Shown: positions 23,236 to 32,284 of the stretch, one piece after another
How the letters are laid out: the number at the start of each line of letters is the position of its first letter
Numbering within the stretch: position 1 is the stretch's first letter
Source of the DNA: UBA721 sp002705165
GTDB lineage: Bacteria > Planctomycetota > Planctomycetia > Pirellulales > Pirellulaceae
Direction: 5' to 3'
Length of the DNA: 64,000 bases
Assembly: GCA_045565995.1 (NCBI GenBank)
Contig: JBJLEF010000001.1
Coordinates: forward strand, 1,736,001-1,800,000
Program-made: the position numbers and the translations under genes
The notes under the pieces: generated by a model
The model's database searches: none
What the model was told of the DNA's origin: nothing
The model's input: the letters and a program-made list of their open reading frames with translations, nothing else

Positions 23236-25989
23236 ATGTCCCAGTCTTCGTTTGAAACGCTCAGCAAAGAAGTCGACCAGTTAGGCCGGTTGATTGGCGA
23301 TGTTATTCGAGAGGTGGCCGGTGATAAGGGATTTGAGCTGGTGGAATCCGTTCGCAAGATGATCCGTGAATTGCGTTCGGGTAATCGGGAATGCGAGGAA
23401 GAGCTCGACCGAGTTATTTCCAATGTTGACAAAGAGCAGATTGTCACTCTGACTCGCGCTTTTACGATCTTTCTCGAGTTATCCAATTTAGCGGAAGACC
23501 GGCAGCGAGTCCGCGTTCTTCATGATCGAAAGCAGCAGGCATATCCCGAGCCTGCGAAAGAGACGATTCGAGCAATCATCAAACAGTTCTATGATCAGGG
23601 GCATCCCGACGAACAGGTCCAACAGTTTGTGAATCATGCTCGCGTGGAACTCGTTCTCACAGCTCATCCGACGGAAGCCAAGCGTCGTTCGATACGTCGT
23701 TTGCTTAATGATTTACGGAAGTTGCTTGATCGTCAGGATGCTCATGATCTGTTGCCTTCCAAACGTGAGCGGATTCCAAGTGAAGTCAAAGCTCAGTTGC
23801 GTAAACTATGGCAAACTGACTTTATCCGGTCACATCGGCCAACGGTATTGCAGGAAGTGCAACGCGGGTTGGCCTATAAGGACGTGTTGTGGGATGTTGT
23901 GCCACGTGTTGCCAATGATCTTCGGCAGGCCCTGTTGGAATTCTACCCGAATGTGAAGAAAACGAATCCCTTATTTGTTTATGGCTCTTGGATCGGTGGA
24001 GACCGTGACGGCAATCCTTATGTCACCCCCAGCGTTACCGCTCAGACATTCGAGTGGTTGCGGGAAGCCGCACTTGAAACTCATCTTAACCAGTGTGAAG
24101 AGTTAGGGCGTTCGCTTTGTATCTCTGACAAGCATTCCGAAGCCGGCAAGATGATTCTAGATTCTGTTGCGAGTGCGAAAGAACGTTGGCCCGACCTTGA
24201 ACCGTTGTTGCAACGAGTTCCTCCTCGTGAATCCTATCGGCAATGGCTCCGGGTGATTCACTGGAGATTGTCTCAGACAGCGACGTTAGGGATAACCGAT
24301 CTGGTATCGAATATCCCAGGCGCGTACATGTCAGCTGCCGAACTTCACAGCGACGTGACCTTGATTCGCAATAGCTTGCGGACAACGGGCAATATTATTA
24401 TCGCCGAAAATGAAGTCCAGCCCTGGTTGGATCAGATTCGGATTTTTGGATTCCATATGATGCATTTGGATATTCGGCAGGACTCGAGCGTCTATGCCGA
24501 AGTCATGAATGATATCTGGAAAGCTACCGGTAAACACGATCATCCCCAAGGTCTTGAGGAAGTCCAACGGCAGGAATTATTGTTGAGCACACTCGGCAGT
24601 GAAATTCGACTGGGCGAGTTAATACTTGAGGAAGGGACGAGTCGTACACTCGAATTATTTACCGTGATGCGTCGAACGGCTCGTGTCTACGGTATGGCAG
24701 CTCTTGGTGGCCATGTTGTCAGTATGACGAGAACCCCCAGTGATTTACTGACTGTACTTTGGCTATGGAATTGGTCTGAGTCCATTGATGGTGGCGACGC
24801 GCAGGATGGACACAGTCAGTTACCACTGGTCCCACTCTTCGAAACCATTCAGGATTTGAAGAATGCAGATGCCACGTTATCGTCTTTACTCAGTGACCCT
24901 GTGTATCGCGAATATCTGAAACAGCAAGGTAATAACCAGACTATTATGATTGGCTACAGCGATAGTACTAAAGATGGTGGTTATCTGGCTGGACAGTGGG
25001 GATTGTATGATTCACAGTCGAGAATGGCGAAGGTTGCCGACCAATTTGGTGTTAACCTGACGTTCTTTCATGGTCGAGGGGGATCACTTGGCCGAGGTGG
25101 AGGGCCTGCTGCAAAATCAGTATTGTCGTTACCTAAAGATTCTTTCAATGGTACATTGCGATTGACCGAGCAGGGAGAAATTCTGTCTGACCGGTATGAC
25201 AATCCGCATATTGCAAGCCGTCACCTTGAACAGCTCGCATGGGCCGTACTGTCGAAGGTCTCTGACGATTCAACGATGGATGTTTCTCCTTGGCAGGATA
25301 CGATACAGCAGTTGGCTGATCGTTCACGAGTAGGGTATCGTCAACTTGTGGATCACCCGTCCTTCCCGGATTTCTATCGCCGGGTGACACCGATTAACCA
25401 AATCGAAAAGCTGCCGATTGGTTCGCGGCCATCCAAACGCCGCCAAGGAGATAAAGTTGAAAACCTACGGGCCATTCCCTGGGTATTTTCCTGGACGCAG
25501 TGTCGTTGCTTAATCCCAGCCTGGTTTGGGATTGGTTCGGCTTGTAAGCAGTTTGTGGATGCAGGGGAGTTCGACAGGCTTAAAGGCATGTACGACGAGT
25601 GGACTTTCTTTAAAGCCATGATTGATAACGCTGCCCTGGCACTGGCTAAAACTAATATGCCCGTGTTTGGTCGATATGCTCAACTTGGTGCTGACCTCGA
25701 AGGTGGCAGCGAATTGATCGAGATGATCCATGCTGAATATGAAAACACACTGGATGTTATTCTGAAACTTACCGGCTCGGAACAGTTGCTTGATAAAGTA
25801 AGTTGGTTACACCGCTCTATTGATGTTCGCAATGGCTATGTCGGCCCACTCAATCTATTGCAAATTGAATTGATGAAGCGATGTGCTGCGGCGTCGGAAA
25901 CTGACAGTCCTGACTATCTCTCTGATTTGGAATATCAAACCCAGTTGACCATTAAAGGTGTTTCAACGGGCATGCGTGGTACTGGCTAA
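23236..25989 (+). CDS. ppc: Phosphoenolpyruvate carboxylase
   Basis: 917 residues from the ATG at 23236, slightly longer than the 883-residue E. coli enzyme. It converts PEP and bicarbonate to oxaloacetate and phosphate, refilling the TCA cycle. The first active-site signature VLTAHPTEAKRRS holds H144, and the second, FHGRGGSLGRGGGP, holds H612; both histidines and the glycine loop are intact. The C-terminus ends GMRGTG, close to the conserved MRNTG tail that closes on the active site. The gene appears monocistronic and converges on a thioredoxin-like gene. No promoter could be assigned in the 100 bases upstream. Confidence 0.96.
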   Translation: MSQSSFETLSKEVDQLGRLIGDVIREVAGDKGFELVESVRKMIRELRSGNRECEEELDRVISNVDKEQIVTLTRAFTIFLELSNLAEDRQRVRVLHDRKQQAYPEPAKETIRAIIKQFYDQGHPDEQVQQFVNHARVELVLTAHPTEAKRRSIRRLLNDLRKLLDRQDAHDLLPSKRERIPSEVKAQLRKLWQTDFIRSHRPTVLQEVQRGLAYKDVLWDVVPRVANDLRQALLEFYPNVKKTNPLFVYGSWIGGDRDGNPYVTPSVTAQTFEWLREAALETHLNQCEELGRSLCISDKHSEAGKMILDSVASAKERWPDLEPLLQRVPPRESYRQWLRVIHWRLSQTATLGITDLVSNIPGAYMSAAELHSDVTLIRNSLRTTGNIIIAENEVQPWLDQIRIFGFHMMHLDIRQDSSVYAEVMNDIWKATGKHDHPQGLEEVQRQELLLSTLGSEIRLGELILEEGTSRTLELFTVMRRTARVYGMAALGGHVVSMTRTPSDLLTVLWLWNWSESIDGGDAQDGHSQLPLVPLFETIQDLKNADATLSSLLSDPVYREYLKQQGNNQTIMIGYSDSTKDGGYLAGQWGLYDSQSRMAKVADQFGVNLTFFHGRGGSLGRGGGPAAKSVLSLPKDSFNGTLRLTEQGEILSDRYDNPHIASRHLEQLAWAVLSKVSDDSTMDVSPWQDTIQQLADRSRVGYRQLVDHPSFPDFYRRVTPINQIEKLPIGSRPSKRRQGDKVENLRAIPWVFSWTQCRCLIPAWFGIGSACKQFVDAGEFDRLKGMYDEWTFFKAMIDNAALALAKTNMPVFGRYAQLGADLEGGSELIEMIHAEYENTLDVILKLTGSEQLLDKVSWLHRSIDVRNGYVGPLNLLQIELMKRCAAASETDSPDYLSDLEYQTQLTIKGVSTGMRGTG

Positions 25990-26000
25990 AGTGGTAAAAC

Positions 26001-26019
26001 AGGATTCACACGGAATCCT
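26001..26019 (-). terminator. Probable terminator between convergent genes
   Basis: Arms AGGATTC (26001-26007) and GAATCCT (26013-26019) with a 5-base loop. GTTTTACC follows on the minus strand. It lies 17 bases past the stop of the thioredoxin-like gene and 12 bases past the ppc stop, so it may serve both. Confidence 0.6.
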
Positions 26020-26035
26020 AAAAACGTTCAATGTG

Positions 26036-26611
26036 TCAGCCTCGTTCCCGCGTATGTTCCTGTAGCGGCTTTTTACCAGCCAGAACGGCTTCGATTGCTT
26101 CTGCTGCTAACGCGTTATCGCCTTGTTGGAATTGTCCCCAGTATTGCACTACGTTGTTTGCGTCAATAACGACGGTCGTCGTTGTCATTTTGGCGCCAAA
26201 GAGATCAGCAAGATCTCCCGCGGAGTCGATAAGCACGGGCATTTTCAGGTTCTTTTCTTTGAGGACTTTGGAGATCGTCCGAGCTTGTTCCCCGGCACTC
26301 GCATCCAATGCCAGAATGGCGACCTTCCCCTCGTATTTTTGAGAAAGTTCACTCAGTGGTTTATCGACCATCCGACAGCTTCCACAGAATGAGCACCAGA
26401 ACGTAAGCACCGTCACACCACTAGTATTGTTTCTTCTGTCAGACTGAATGTCTTTGAGCGTGGTTTTTCTTCCCTTCAGGGTCCGGACTTCAAAATTGGG
26501 AACTTTATCTCCAACGGAATGTGCTTTCACGTCGGCCTCTTTTGCCAAAGACATCAAACTTATCATGAAGATTGTGATGCAGGCGATAACACTTGTAATT
26601 GTTTTTAGCAT
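26036..26611 (-). CDS. Exported TlpA/redoxin-like thioredoxin-fold protein
   Basis: 191 residues with a signal peptide (about 1-23). The mature part has the AhpC-TSA/redoxin fold. VGDKVPNFEVRTLKG opens it, and the active-site region VLTFWCSFCGSC has cysteines C73, C76 and C79, where the standard TlpA site is WCxxC. The cis-proline region is TTTTVVIDANN, without an obvious proline just before the strand. Likely role: thiol reduction outside the cytoplasm, for example to prepare haem-binding cysteines of the many c-type cytochromes encoded here. That link is inference. Transcribed toward ppc. Confidence 0.8.
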   Translation of the reverse strand: MLKTITSVIACITIFMISLMSLAKEADVKAHSVGDKVPNFEVRTLKGRKTTLKDIQSDRRNNTSGVTVLTFWCSFCGSCRMVDKPLSELSQKYEGKVAILALDASAGEQARTISKVLKEKNLKMPVLIDSAGDLADLFGAKMTTTTVVIDANNVVQYWGQFQQGDNALAAEAIEAVLAGKKPLQEHTRERG

Positions 26612-26792
26612 TGACGAAGGCTCTCATACCGTTTGTTGAACAATGATTTGTATTTATTGTAGTGAAATCAGGGAGTACTTTCAGAGCAAGAGCGGAATTC
26701 CCAGAGTACGTAATTATTACCAACGACTGGAGCATCTATTTTATATAAAATGGTTGGAGATGATTTATCTGCTTAGTGAAAGGATAAGCTCC

Positions 26793-29678
26793 GTGAGGCC
26801 GAGGCTATTATTTTTAGGTCTATTCATACTGTTGCCATGGTCAGTGCAAGCTGACGATGTCGTATACGAACGGGATGTGCGTCCCATCCTGAAAGCGCAT
26901 TGTTTCCACTGTCACGGTGAAGAAGGTGTGAAGGAAGCCAATCTGGATCTACGACTCGCTAAATTTATTAAGCAGGGTGGTGATTCAGGCCCTTCCATTG
27001 TTGCGGGTATGGCGGTCGATTCATTTTTGCTCAATCGTATTGAATCGGGTGAAATGCCACCGGAGGACAAAAACTTATCGCGTTTAGAAATCGAGACGAT
27101 TCGAAAATGGATTGATCAGGGTGCTAGAACGGCCAGTCCGGAGCCGGCCTCAATATCCGAGCAGTATTTCACCAACGAGGAAAGTCAGTTTTGGGCATTT
27201 CAGCCGATTGTCAAACGAGAGATTCCGATGATGGAGACTCGACGTGCTCTCTCGTCACCGGTGGATTACTTTATCCTGTCTAAATTGCGTTTGAAGCTTT
27301 TGGATTTTACCGAGAAAGCCCCTCGAGAAACTTTAATTCGACGTCTTTCATTTGATTTATTAGGACTTCCTCCCACGTTCGAAGCGATCGAGCAATTCGT
27401 CGAGGACAAAAGCCCGGATGCCTATGAACAGTTAGTTGATCGTTTGCTTGCATCTCCACAATATGGAGAACGCTGGGGGCGTCACTGGCTAGATGTTGCC
27501 GGATATGCAGACTCGGAAGGTTACACTGACGCAGATACGGAGCGAGAGTGGGCCTATGCATATCGTGATTACGTCATTCGTGCCTTCAATGAGAATATGC
27601 CATATGATCAATTTGTAATGGAACAACTTGCTGGTGATGAATTAACACAAAGGCCCTACAACAATCTGGCGGAAGAGGCTCGGCGGAAACTGACGGCCAC
27701 AGGTTTCATGAGAATGGCGCCGGATGGTACCGGTAGTAGCGGTGTTGATCAGATGGTTGCCAGAAATGAAGCGATTGCCGATAGCATGAATGTCATGACG
27801 ACCTCACTGCTTGGTATGACAGTTGGTTGTGCTCGCTGCCATAATCACCGCTATGACCCCATCAGCCAGGTAGACTACTATCGTCTACGAGCCATTCTTG
27901 CTCCTGCGATGGATTGGCAATCCTGGCAGACACCCTCACAACGGCAAATCAGCCTTTATACAGAGCAAGATAATGTCGAAAAATCTACGATCGAAGTGCG
28001 AGTTCAGGAAGCAACCGACGAACGTCAGAAAGTGATCGATAAACACATCGATCGGACGCTTTACGAAGAACTGATAAAGGCTCCCGATGAATTAAAGGAG
28101 CCGCTTCGGAAAGCCTATCAAACAACCGCCAGCGAACGTTCCGAGGAACAAACGGCTTTATTGAAAGAGCATCCCTATATTCAGAATATTAGCGCCGGTT
28201 CTCTTTATCTCTATAGTCGCCAGCGGTCACGTCGTTCCGATGATATTGAAGCCATCGCTGAGCAACGTGAACAGGATGCTATAGCTGGTGTAAAACAAAA
28301 ATATCTGGAAGGATTGGAAGATGAAGCAGTTCGTACCGCTTTGGCACAAGTCCTCGAGGTTGCATCGGAACAACGTAATGAAGAGCAGAAGTTAAGGCTT
28401 GCTAAGCATCAGCCACTGCTTGTCACAGCTGATACCTTGTCACAGTTTAATGCCGAAGAAGCAAGGTTGGTTGCTGATTACCGCAAAGCGGCAGAAATAT
28501 GTCGGAACACGGACGCCAGAAAGGAGATGGATGATCTGCAAAAGGTGATTGATGCGATACGAGCAGAAATTCCACGTGAGTATTTTATTCGAGCACTGAC
28601 TGAACCAGAAAACCATCAGCCATTGACTTACTTATTCAAACGAGGAAATCACTCGAGTCCGGCGGAAGCACCGACTTTGCCAGGTGAGATGGAGATTTTA
28701 AGTTCGAAAGTCTCAGTCGTAATCCCCGAAAACAATCCCGATTTACCAACGACGGGGCGTCGTTTGGCTTACGCTCGTCATCTCACTGGTGACCGGCATC
28801 CTTTGTTGGCTCGCGTGATGGTGAATAGGATTTGGTATCATCACTTTGGTCGAGCATTCGTCAATTCGTTAGGTGATTTTGGCCAACTGGGAGAGAGACC
28901 AACTCATCCTCATCTACTGGACTGGCTCTCTCGGGAGTTTATCGAGAGTGGTTGGGATATCAAGCATATTCATCGTTTGATTCTTAACTCTTATACCTAC
29001 CAGCAACAGTCTGGTAGGTCACCGCTGTTGGATGAAAACGATCCTGATAATCGATATTACGCTCGCCAATCTGTTCGGCGTCTTGAGTCGGAGATCGTTA
29101 GAGATGCGGTCATTGCTGTAAGTGGGGAATCGAACAACTCGATGTTTGGCGAAGCCGTTCCTGTGAGGGAAGACGGAGTTGGTCAAATCATCCTGGGAAA
29201 AGAGAATCTGGACGGTGAGCGAAAACCGATCAAAGGTGATGGCATCGGTGCCGATGAACATCGACGGAGTATCTATGTACAGGTCCGACGAAGTCGCCCG
29301 TTAGCTGTGCTCGAGACTTTTGATGTGCCATCAGTCGCACCGAACTGTACCCGTCGGTCAGATTCAAATGTTGCTCCCCAGGCGTTATTGTTGATGAATA
29401 GTGATTTTATTGTGAAGTATTCTGCCTTGTTTGCTAATCACATAAGGCAGCATGGTGGTGAATCTCCATCGGAACATATCTTATACGCCTGGCAACGTGC
29501 CTTTGGGCAGCCAATATCGGATGAGACACTCAGTGAACTTTTAGCATTCCTTGCAACACAACAACAGGAACTGCTGGAAGCTGATAGCGAGTTGGGAGTT
29601 GCAGGAGCAGAAAAGACAGCATTTGATATGTTGTGTCAGGCATTGCTTGCTTCCAATCAGTTCATATATGTGGACTAA
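26793..29678 (+). CDS. Planctomycete cytochrome c / DUF1549 / DUF1553 protein with long helical insert
   Basis: 961 residues from the GTG at 26793. I chose it because AAGGA lies eight bases upstream and the product starts with a compact signal peptide (RPRLLFLGLFILLPW to VQADD). An ATG at 26760 in the same frame would add 11 residues ahead of it. PSCyt1 has CFHCH at 37-41. DUF1549 (about 140-370) contains GCARCHNHRYDPI. A ~240-residue Glu/Gln/Arg-rich, helix-forming insert follows (roughly 400-640), then DUF1553 (about 690-930; ARVMVNRIWYHHFG). Secreted haem protein of unknown function. The DUF1501 gene 26 bases downstream is its standard partner. Confidence 0.88.
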   Translation: MRPRLLFLGLFILLPWSVQADDVVYERDVRPILKAHCFHCHGEEGVKEANLDLRLAKFIKQGGDSGPSIVAGMAVDSFLLNRIESGEMPPEDKNLSRLEIETIRKWIDQGARTASPEPASISEQYFTNEESQFWAFQPIVKREIPMMETRRALSSPVDYFILSKLRLKLLDFTEKAPRETLIRRLSFDLLGLPPTFEAIEQFVEDKSPDAYEQLVDRLLASPQYGERWGRHWLDVAGYADSEGYTDADTEREWAYAYRDYVIRAFNENMPYDQFVMEQLAGDELTQRPYNNLAEEARRKLTATGFMRMAPDGTGSSGVDQMVARNEAIADSMNVMTTSLLGMTVGCARCHNHRYDPISQVDYYRLRAILAPAMDWQSWQTPSQRQISLYTEQDNVEKSTIEVRVQEATDERQKVIDKHIDRTLYEELIKAPDELKEPLRKAYQTTASERSEEQTALLKEHPYIQNISAGSLYLYSRQRSRRSDDIEAIAEQREQDAIAGVKQKYLEGLEDEAVRTALAQVLEVASEQRNEEQKLRLAKHQPLLVTADTLSQFNAEEARLVADYRKAAEICRNTDARKEMDDLQKVIDAIRAEIPREYFIRALTEPENHQPLTYLFKRGNHSSPAEAPTLPGEMEILSSKVSVVIPENNPDLPTTGRRLAYARHLTGDRHPLLARVMVNRIWYHHFGRAFVNSLGDFGQLGERPTHPHLLDWLSREFIESGWDIKHIHRLILNSYTYQQQSGRSPLLDENDPDNRYYARQSVRRLESEIVRDAVIAVSGESNNSMFGEAVPVREDGVGQIILGKENLDGERKPIKGDGIGADEHRRSIYVQVRRSRPLAVLETFDVPSVAPNCTRRSDSNVAPQALLLMNSDFIVKYSALFANHIRQHGGESPSEHILYAWQRAFGQPISDETLSELLAFLATQQQELLEADSELGVAGAEKTAFDMLCQALLASNQFIYVD

Positions 29679-29704
29679 GTAGAGGCGAGAGTTGGAAAAA
29701 TATC

Positions 29705-31153
29705 ATGATGAAAAATAAGCAAACTCAATCAAATCGTCGGCACTTCTTATCCCAAGTGGCAATGGGGAGTATTCCCTTGTCTCTTGCATGGTTAGCGCAG
29801 AATCGAGTTTCGGCTGAACCGGTAAAACCCAACCTGGGCCTGCAAAGCTATGACTTGTTACCCAAGCAAACTCATTACGAGCCCAAAGCCAAAGCGATGA
29901 TCTCGATGTTTATGCAGGGTGGCCCAAGCCAGATGGATCTAATGGATCCTAAGCCCATACTGAACAAAATGCATCTCGAGAAGTTCCCTGGCAAAATCAA
30001 ATATGATAATGCGGCTGAAGCAAGTTCTCGAATCATGGGAAGTCCATATAAGTTTTCTAAACATGGAGAGTGTGGTACCGAGATTTCAGAATTAATGCCG
30101 GGATTGGCGGATATCGTCGATGATGTATTGGTGATTCGTTCGATGCATACGGGTGTAAATAACCACGGACAGTCTATTCACGCCATGAATAGTGGTCGAA
30201 CTCAAAAAGGACGTCCTGCTTTAGGAAGTTGGTTGACGTATGCTCTTGGTGCGGAAACCGATGAGTTACCTGCCTACGTTTCGCTGACGGATCCACAGGG
30301 ACTTCCTGTGGAAGGGGTATTGAATTGGTCCAACGGTTGGTTGCCATCATTGTTTCAGGGAACGGTGATTCGGCCAATAGAACCAAGAATTCTGAATCTC
30401 AATGCGCCCCAGCAGTTTACCGGTAAATCACAAGAGAACTTTCTCGGTTTGATTCGTCGTTTGAACGAAAAGCATCGTCAACAACGTGAACGTGAATTGG
30501 AGTTGTCCGCGCGGATTGCAAATTATGAACTTGCTTACAAAATGCAATCTTCCGCTCAGGAAGCACTGGATATTAGTCAGGAAACTCAGGCCACACATGA
30601 TATGTATGGGATCGGAGTCAAAGAGACGGATGAATTTGGGAAGCGTTGTCTCATCGCTAGGCGACTAGTCGAACGTGGTGTACGTTTTGTCCAGTTGTTT
30701 ACCAAGAATCAATATTGGGATCATCACGGATCACTGCAGACTCGCTTACCGGCATCCTGCAAAAAAGTAGATATTCCTGCGGCCGCATTGGTGAAGGATT
30801 TGAAACAACGTGGGTTGCTGGACTCGACGGTAGTGCACTGGGGAGGCGAAATGGGCCGCTTGCCAGTGATCCAAAATGATACAGGAGTCGCCAATTTTGG
30901 TCGGGACCACAATACTTATGGATTTAGTATGTGGGTCGCTGGCGGAGGATTTAAAGCCGGGGCAACCTATGGTGCAACGGATGAGTTTGGGCATAATGCA
31001 ATCGAGGATGTTGTCAATCACTTTGACTATCACCGAACTTTGTTGCATCTGTTCGGGCTGGATGCCGAGGCCCTGACGTTCAAACAAAATGGGCGCGAGC
31101 AAACGTTGCTCGACGGACAGCCCGGTCAAATTGTCGACTCTCTGTTGGCTTAA
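29705..31153 (+). CDS. DUF1501 protein, Tat-exported
   Basis: 482 residues from the ATG at 29705 (a second ATG is adjacent). The Tat signal is SNRRHFLSQVA, with arginines 11-12. The DUF1501 domain is shown by MISMFMQGGPSQMDLMDPKP, GSWLTYALG, VRFVQLFTKNQYWDHHG and HWGGEMGRL, ending GQIVDSLLA. Alkaline phosphatase-like fold, substrate unknown. Compared with the protein at 11343-12815, the order of segments and the length match closely, so these are paralogues. Partner of the upstream DUF1549/1553 gene (26-base gap); converges on a metallophosphoesterase gene with a 7-base gap. Confidence 0.9.
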   Translation: MMKNKQTQSNRRHFLSQVAMGSIPLSLAWLAQNRVSAEPVKPNLGLQSYDLLPKQTHYEPKAKAMISMFMQGGPSQMDLMDPKPILNKMHLEKFPGKIKYDNAAEASSRIMGSPYKFSKHGECGTEISELMPGLADIVDDVLVIRSMHTGVNNHGQSIHAMNSGRTQKGRPALGSWLTYALGAETDELPAYVSLTDPQGLPVEGVLNWSNGWLPSLFQGTVIRPIEPRILNLNAPQQFTGKSQENFLGLIRRLNEKHRQQRERELELSARIANYELAYKMQSSAQEALDISQETQATHDMYGIGVKETDEFGKRCLIARRLVERGVRFVQLFTKNQYWDHHGSLQTRLPASCKKVDIPAAALVKDLKQRGLLDSTVVHWGGEMGRLPVIQNDTGVANFGRDHNTYGFSMWVAGGGFKAGATYGATDEFGHNAIEDVVNHFDYHRTLLHLFGLDAEALTFKQNGREQTLLDGQPGQIVDSLLA

Positions 31154-31160
31154 ACCTGAG

Positions 31161-32159
31161 TCACTTTGCCTCGAGTTCATCCGGTTGGATGGGAGGATGT
31201 TGCTGTGCCGCTCCGTAGTCCCGGTCTTCGACTTTGGGGTGTCCTAAAGGACCGTACGTTCCAAATTCGTCACACTGGTCATCACCAGGAATGAATTTTA
31301 TATCAATGCCGGCTTCAGCAACTGTGCAGCGGTGGTAACCAAATCGGGTATCAATCGTATCCCATCGATCAGTCAGTTGAGCGGTATTACCGGCTGACTG
31401 GGTTCGGTAAATTCGTATGCCATCGACCTCCTGAACTGGACGAGCCGTATGTACATGGCCACAGAACAAGATTTCTACGTTGGACTTTTTAAGGATCTCC
31501 CAAATCCGTTGTCTGTGAGGAGGGGAGATGGAAAAGTACCAATTGTCATATTCTTCTTCGTTGGTGAGATCCCAGTCTGGCTCGTCGGGAAATTCCATAA
31601 ACAACCAGTAGTGCATGATGGCAACATGGTGTTTTGTTGGCTCTAGAGTGGGGAGCGACTCCATGAAATTCCAAAACTGTTGTTCTTGTGGCAAGCCTGA
31701 ACCAGCCACCGCTGCATAGAAACCGCTGAATCGTACATCTTTATGGATAAAGGTCCAGTTGATTTCGCCATAGATCTGAGCAAAGAGTTTCAGCCGTTCC
31801 GAGGTCATATTCAATGCAGGATCATACCATCCCAATCCAAGTGGGTCCCAACGTTTTTTGGCACCGTTGACTGTCGTATGTTTATTTCCAACATCCATGT
31901 TGCCGGGAATGATATACGTCGGGAATGGAAGCGTGTGTAAATCTTCTGCCGCCTGACGAAGTTCAAAGGAATGTGTTTGTCCATCTCTTGTCAGATCTCC
32001 ACCGTGCAATAAAAAATCCGTCGGTTCTCTTTCCAACTGTGCTTTAATGGCTGCCCAACGCTTATTGATTGCAGGTCGGAATCGATAGGACCGGGGAGAG
32101 CCCATATGACTATCATTTACGTGTAGGAATGTCCAGTGTTGGGAATGGGGGTTGGTCAT
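31161..32159 (-). CDS. Calcineurin-like metallophosphoesterase
   Basis: 332 residues, no signal peptide, so probably cytoplasmic. Metal-site motifs of the calcineurin-like superfamily are in order: HVNDSHMG near residue 15, HGGDLTRDG near 55, IIPGNMDVG near 85 (N in place of the usual GNHD pattern, then MD), HYWLF mid-protein, and FCGHVHTARP near 240. The GNHD motif is changed to GNMD, which removes the usual catalytic histidine, although the metal ligands D, N and H elsewhere remain. Substrate unknown; it could be a phosphodiesterase of nucleotides or sugars. Divergent from the sulfatase at 32285. Confidence 0.85.
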   Translation of the reverse strand: MTNPHSQHWTFLHVNDSHMGSPRSYRFRPAINKRWAAIKAQLEREPTDFLLHGGDLTRDGQTHSFELRQAAEDLHTLPFPTYIIPGNMDVGNKHTTVNGAKKRWDPLGLGWYDPALNMTSERLKLFAQIYGEINWTFIHKDVRFSGFYAAVAGSGLPQEQQFWNFMESLPTLEPTKHHVAIMHYWLFMEFPDEPDWDLTNEEEYDNWYFSISPPHRQRIWEILKKSNVEILFCGHVHTARPVQEVDGIRIYRTQSAGNTAQLTDRWDTIDTRFGYHRCTVAEAGIDIKFIPGDDQCDEFGTYGPLGHPKVEDRDYGAAQQHPPIQPDELEAK

Positions 32160-32284
32160 AAAAATAATAGGTTCAAAGAGTTGATTGGCTTGGGAGACTT
32201 GAGTCGGGATTCAATGATGGGCGATAATGTTGGTAATCAGATGATGTACTACATCTTAATTAAACTGTAAAGTGAGCGGTGAAA

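Noticed and set aside
32243..32255. Palindrome GATGTA-C-TACATC upstream of the sulfatase at 32285
   Set aside because: A 13-base palindrome is expected many times by chance in 64 kb, and there are no good promoter boxes around it.
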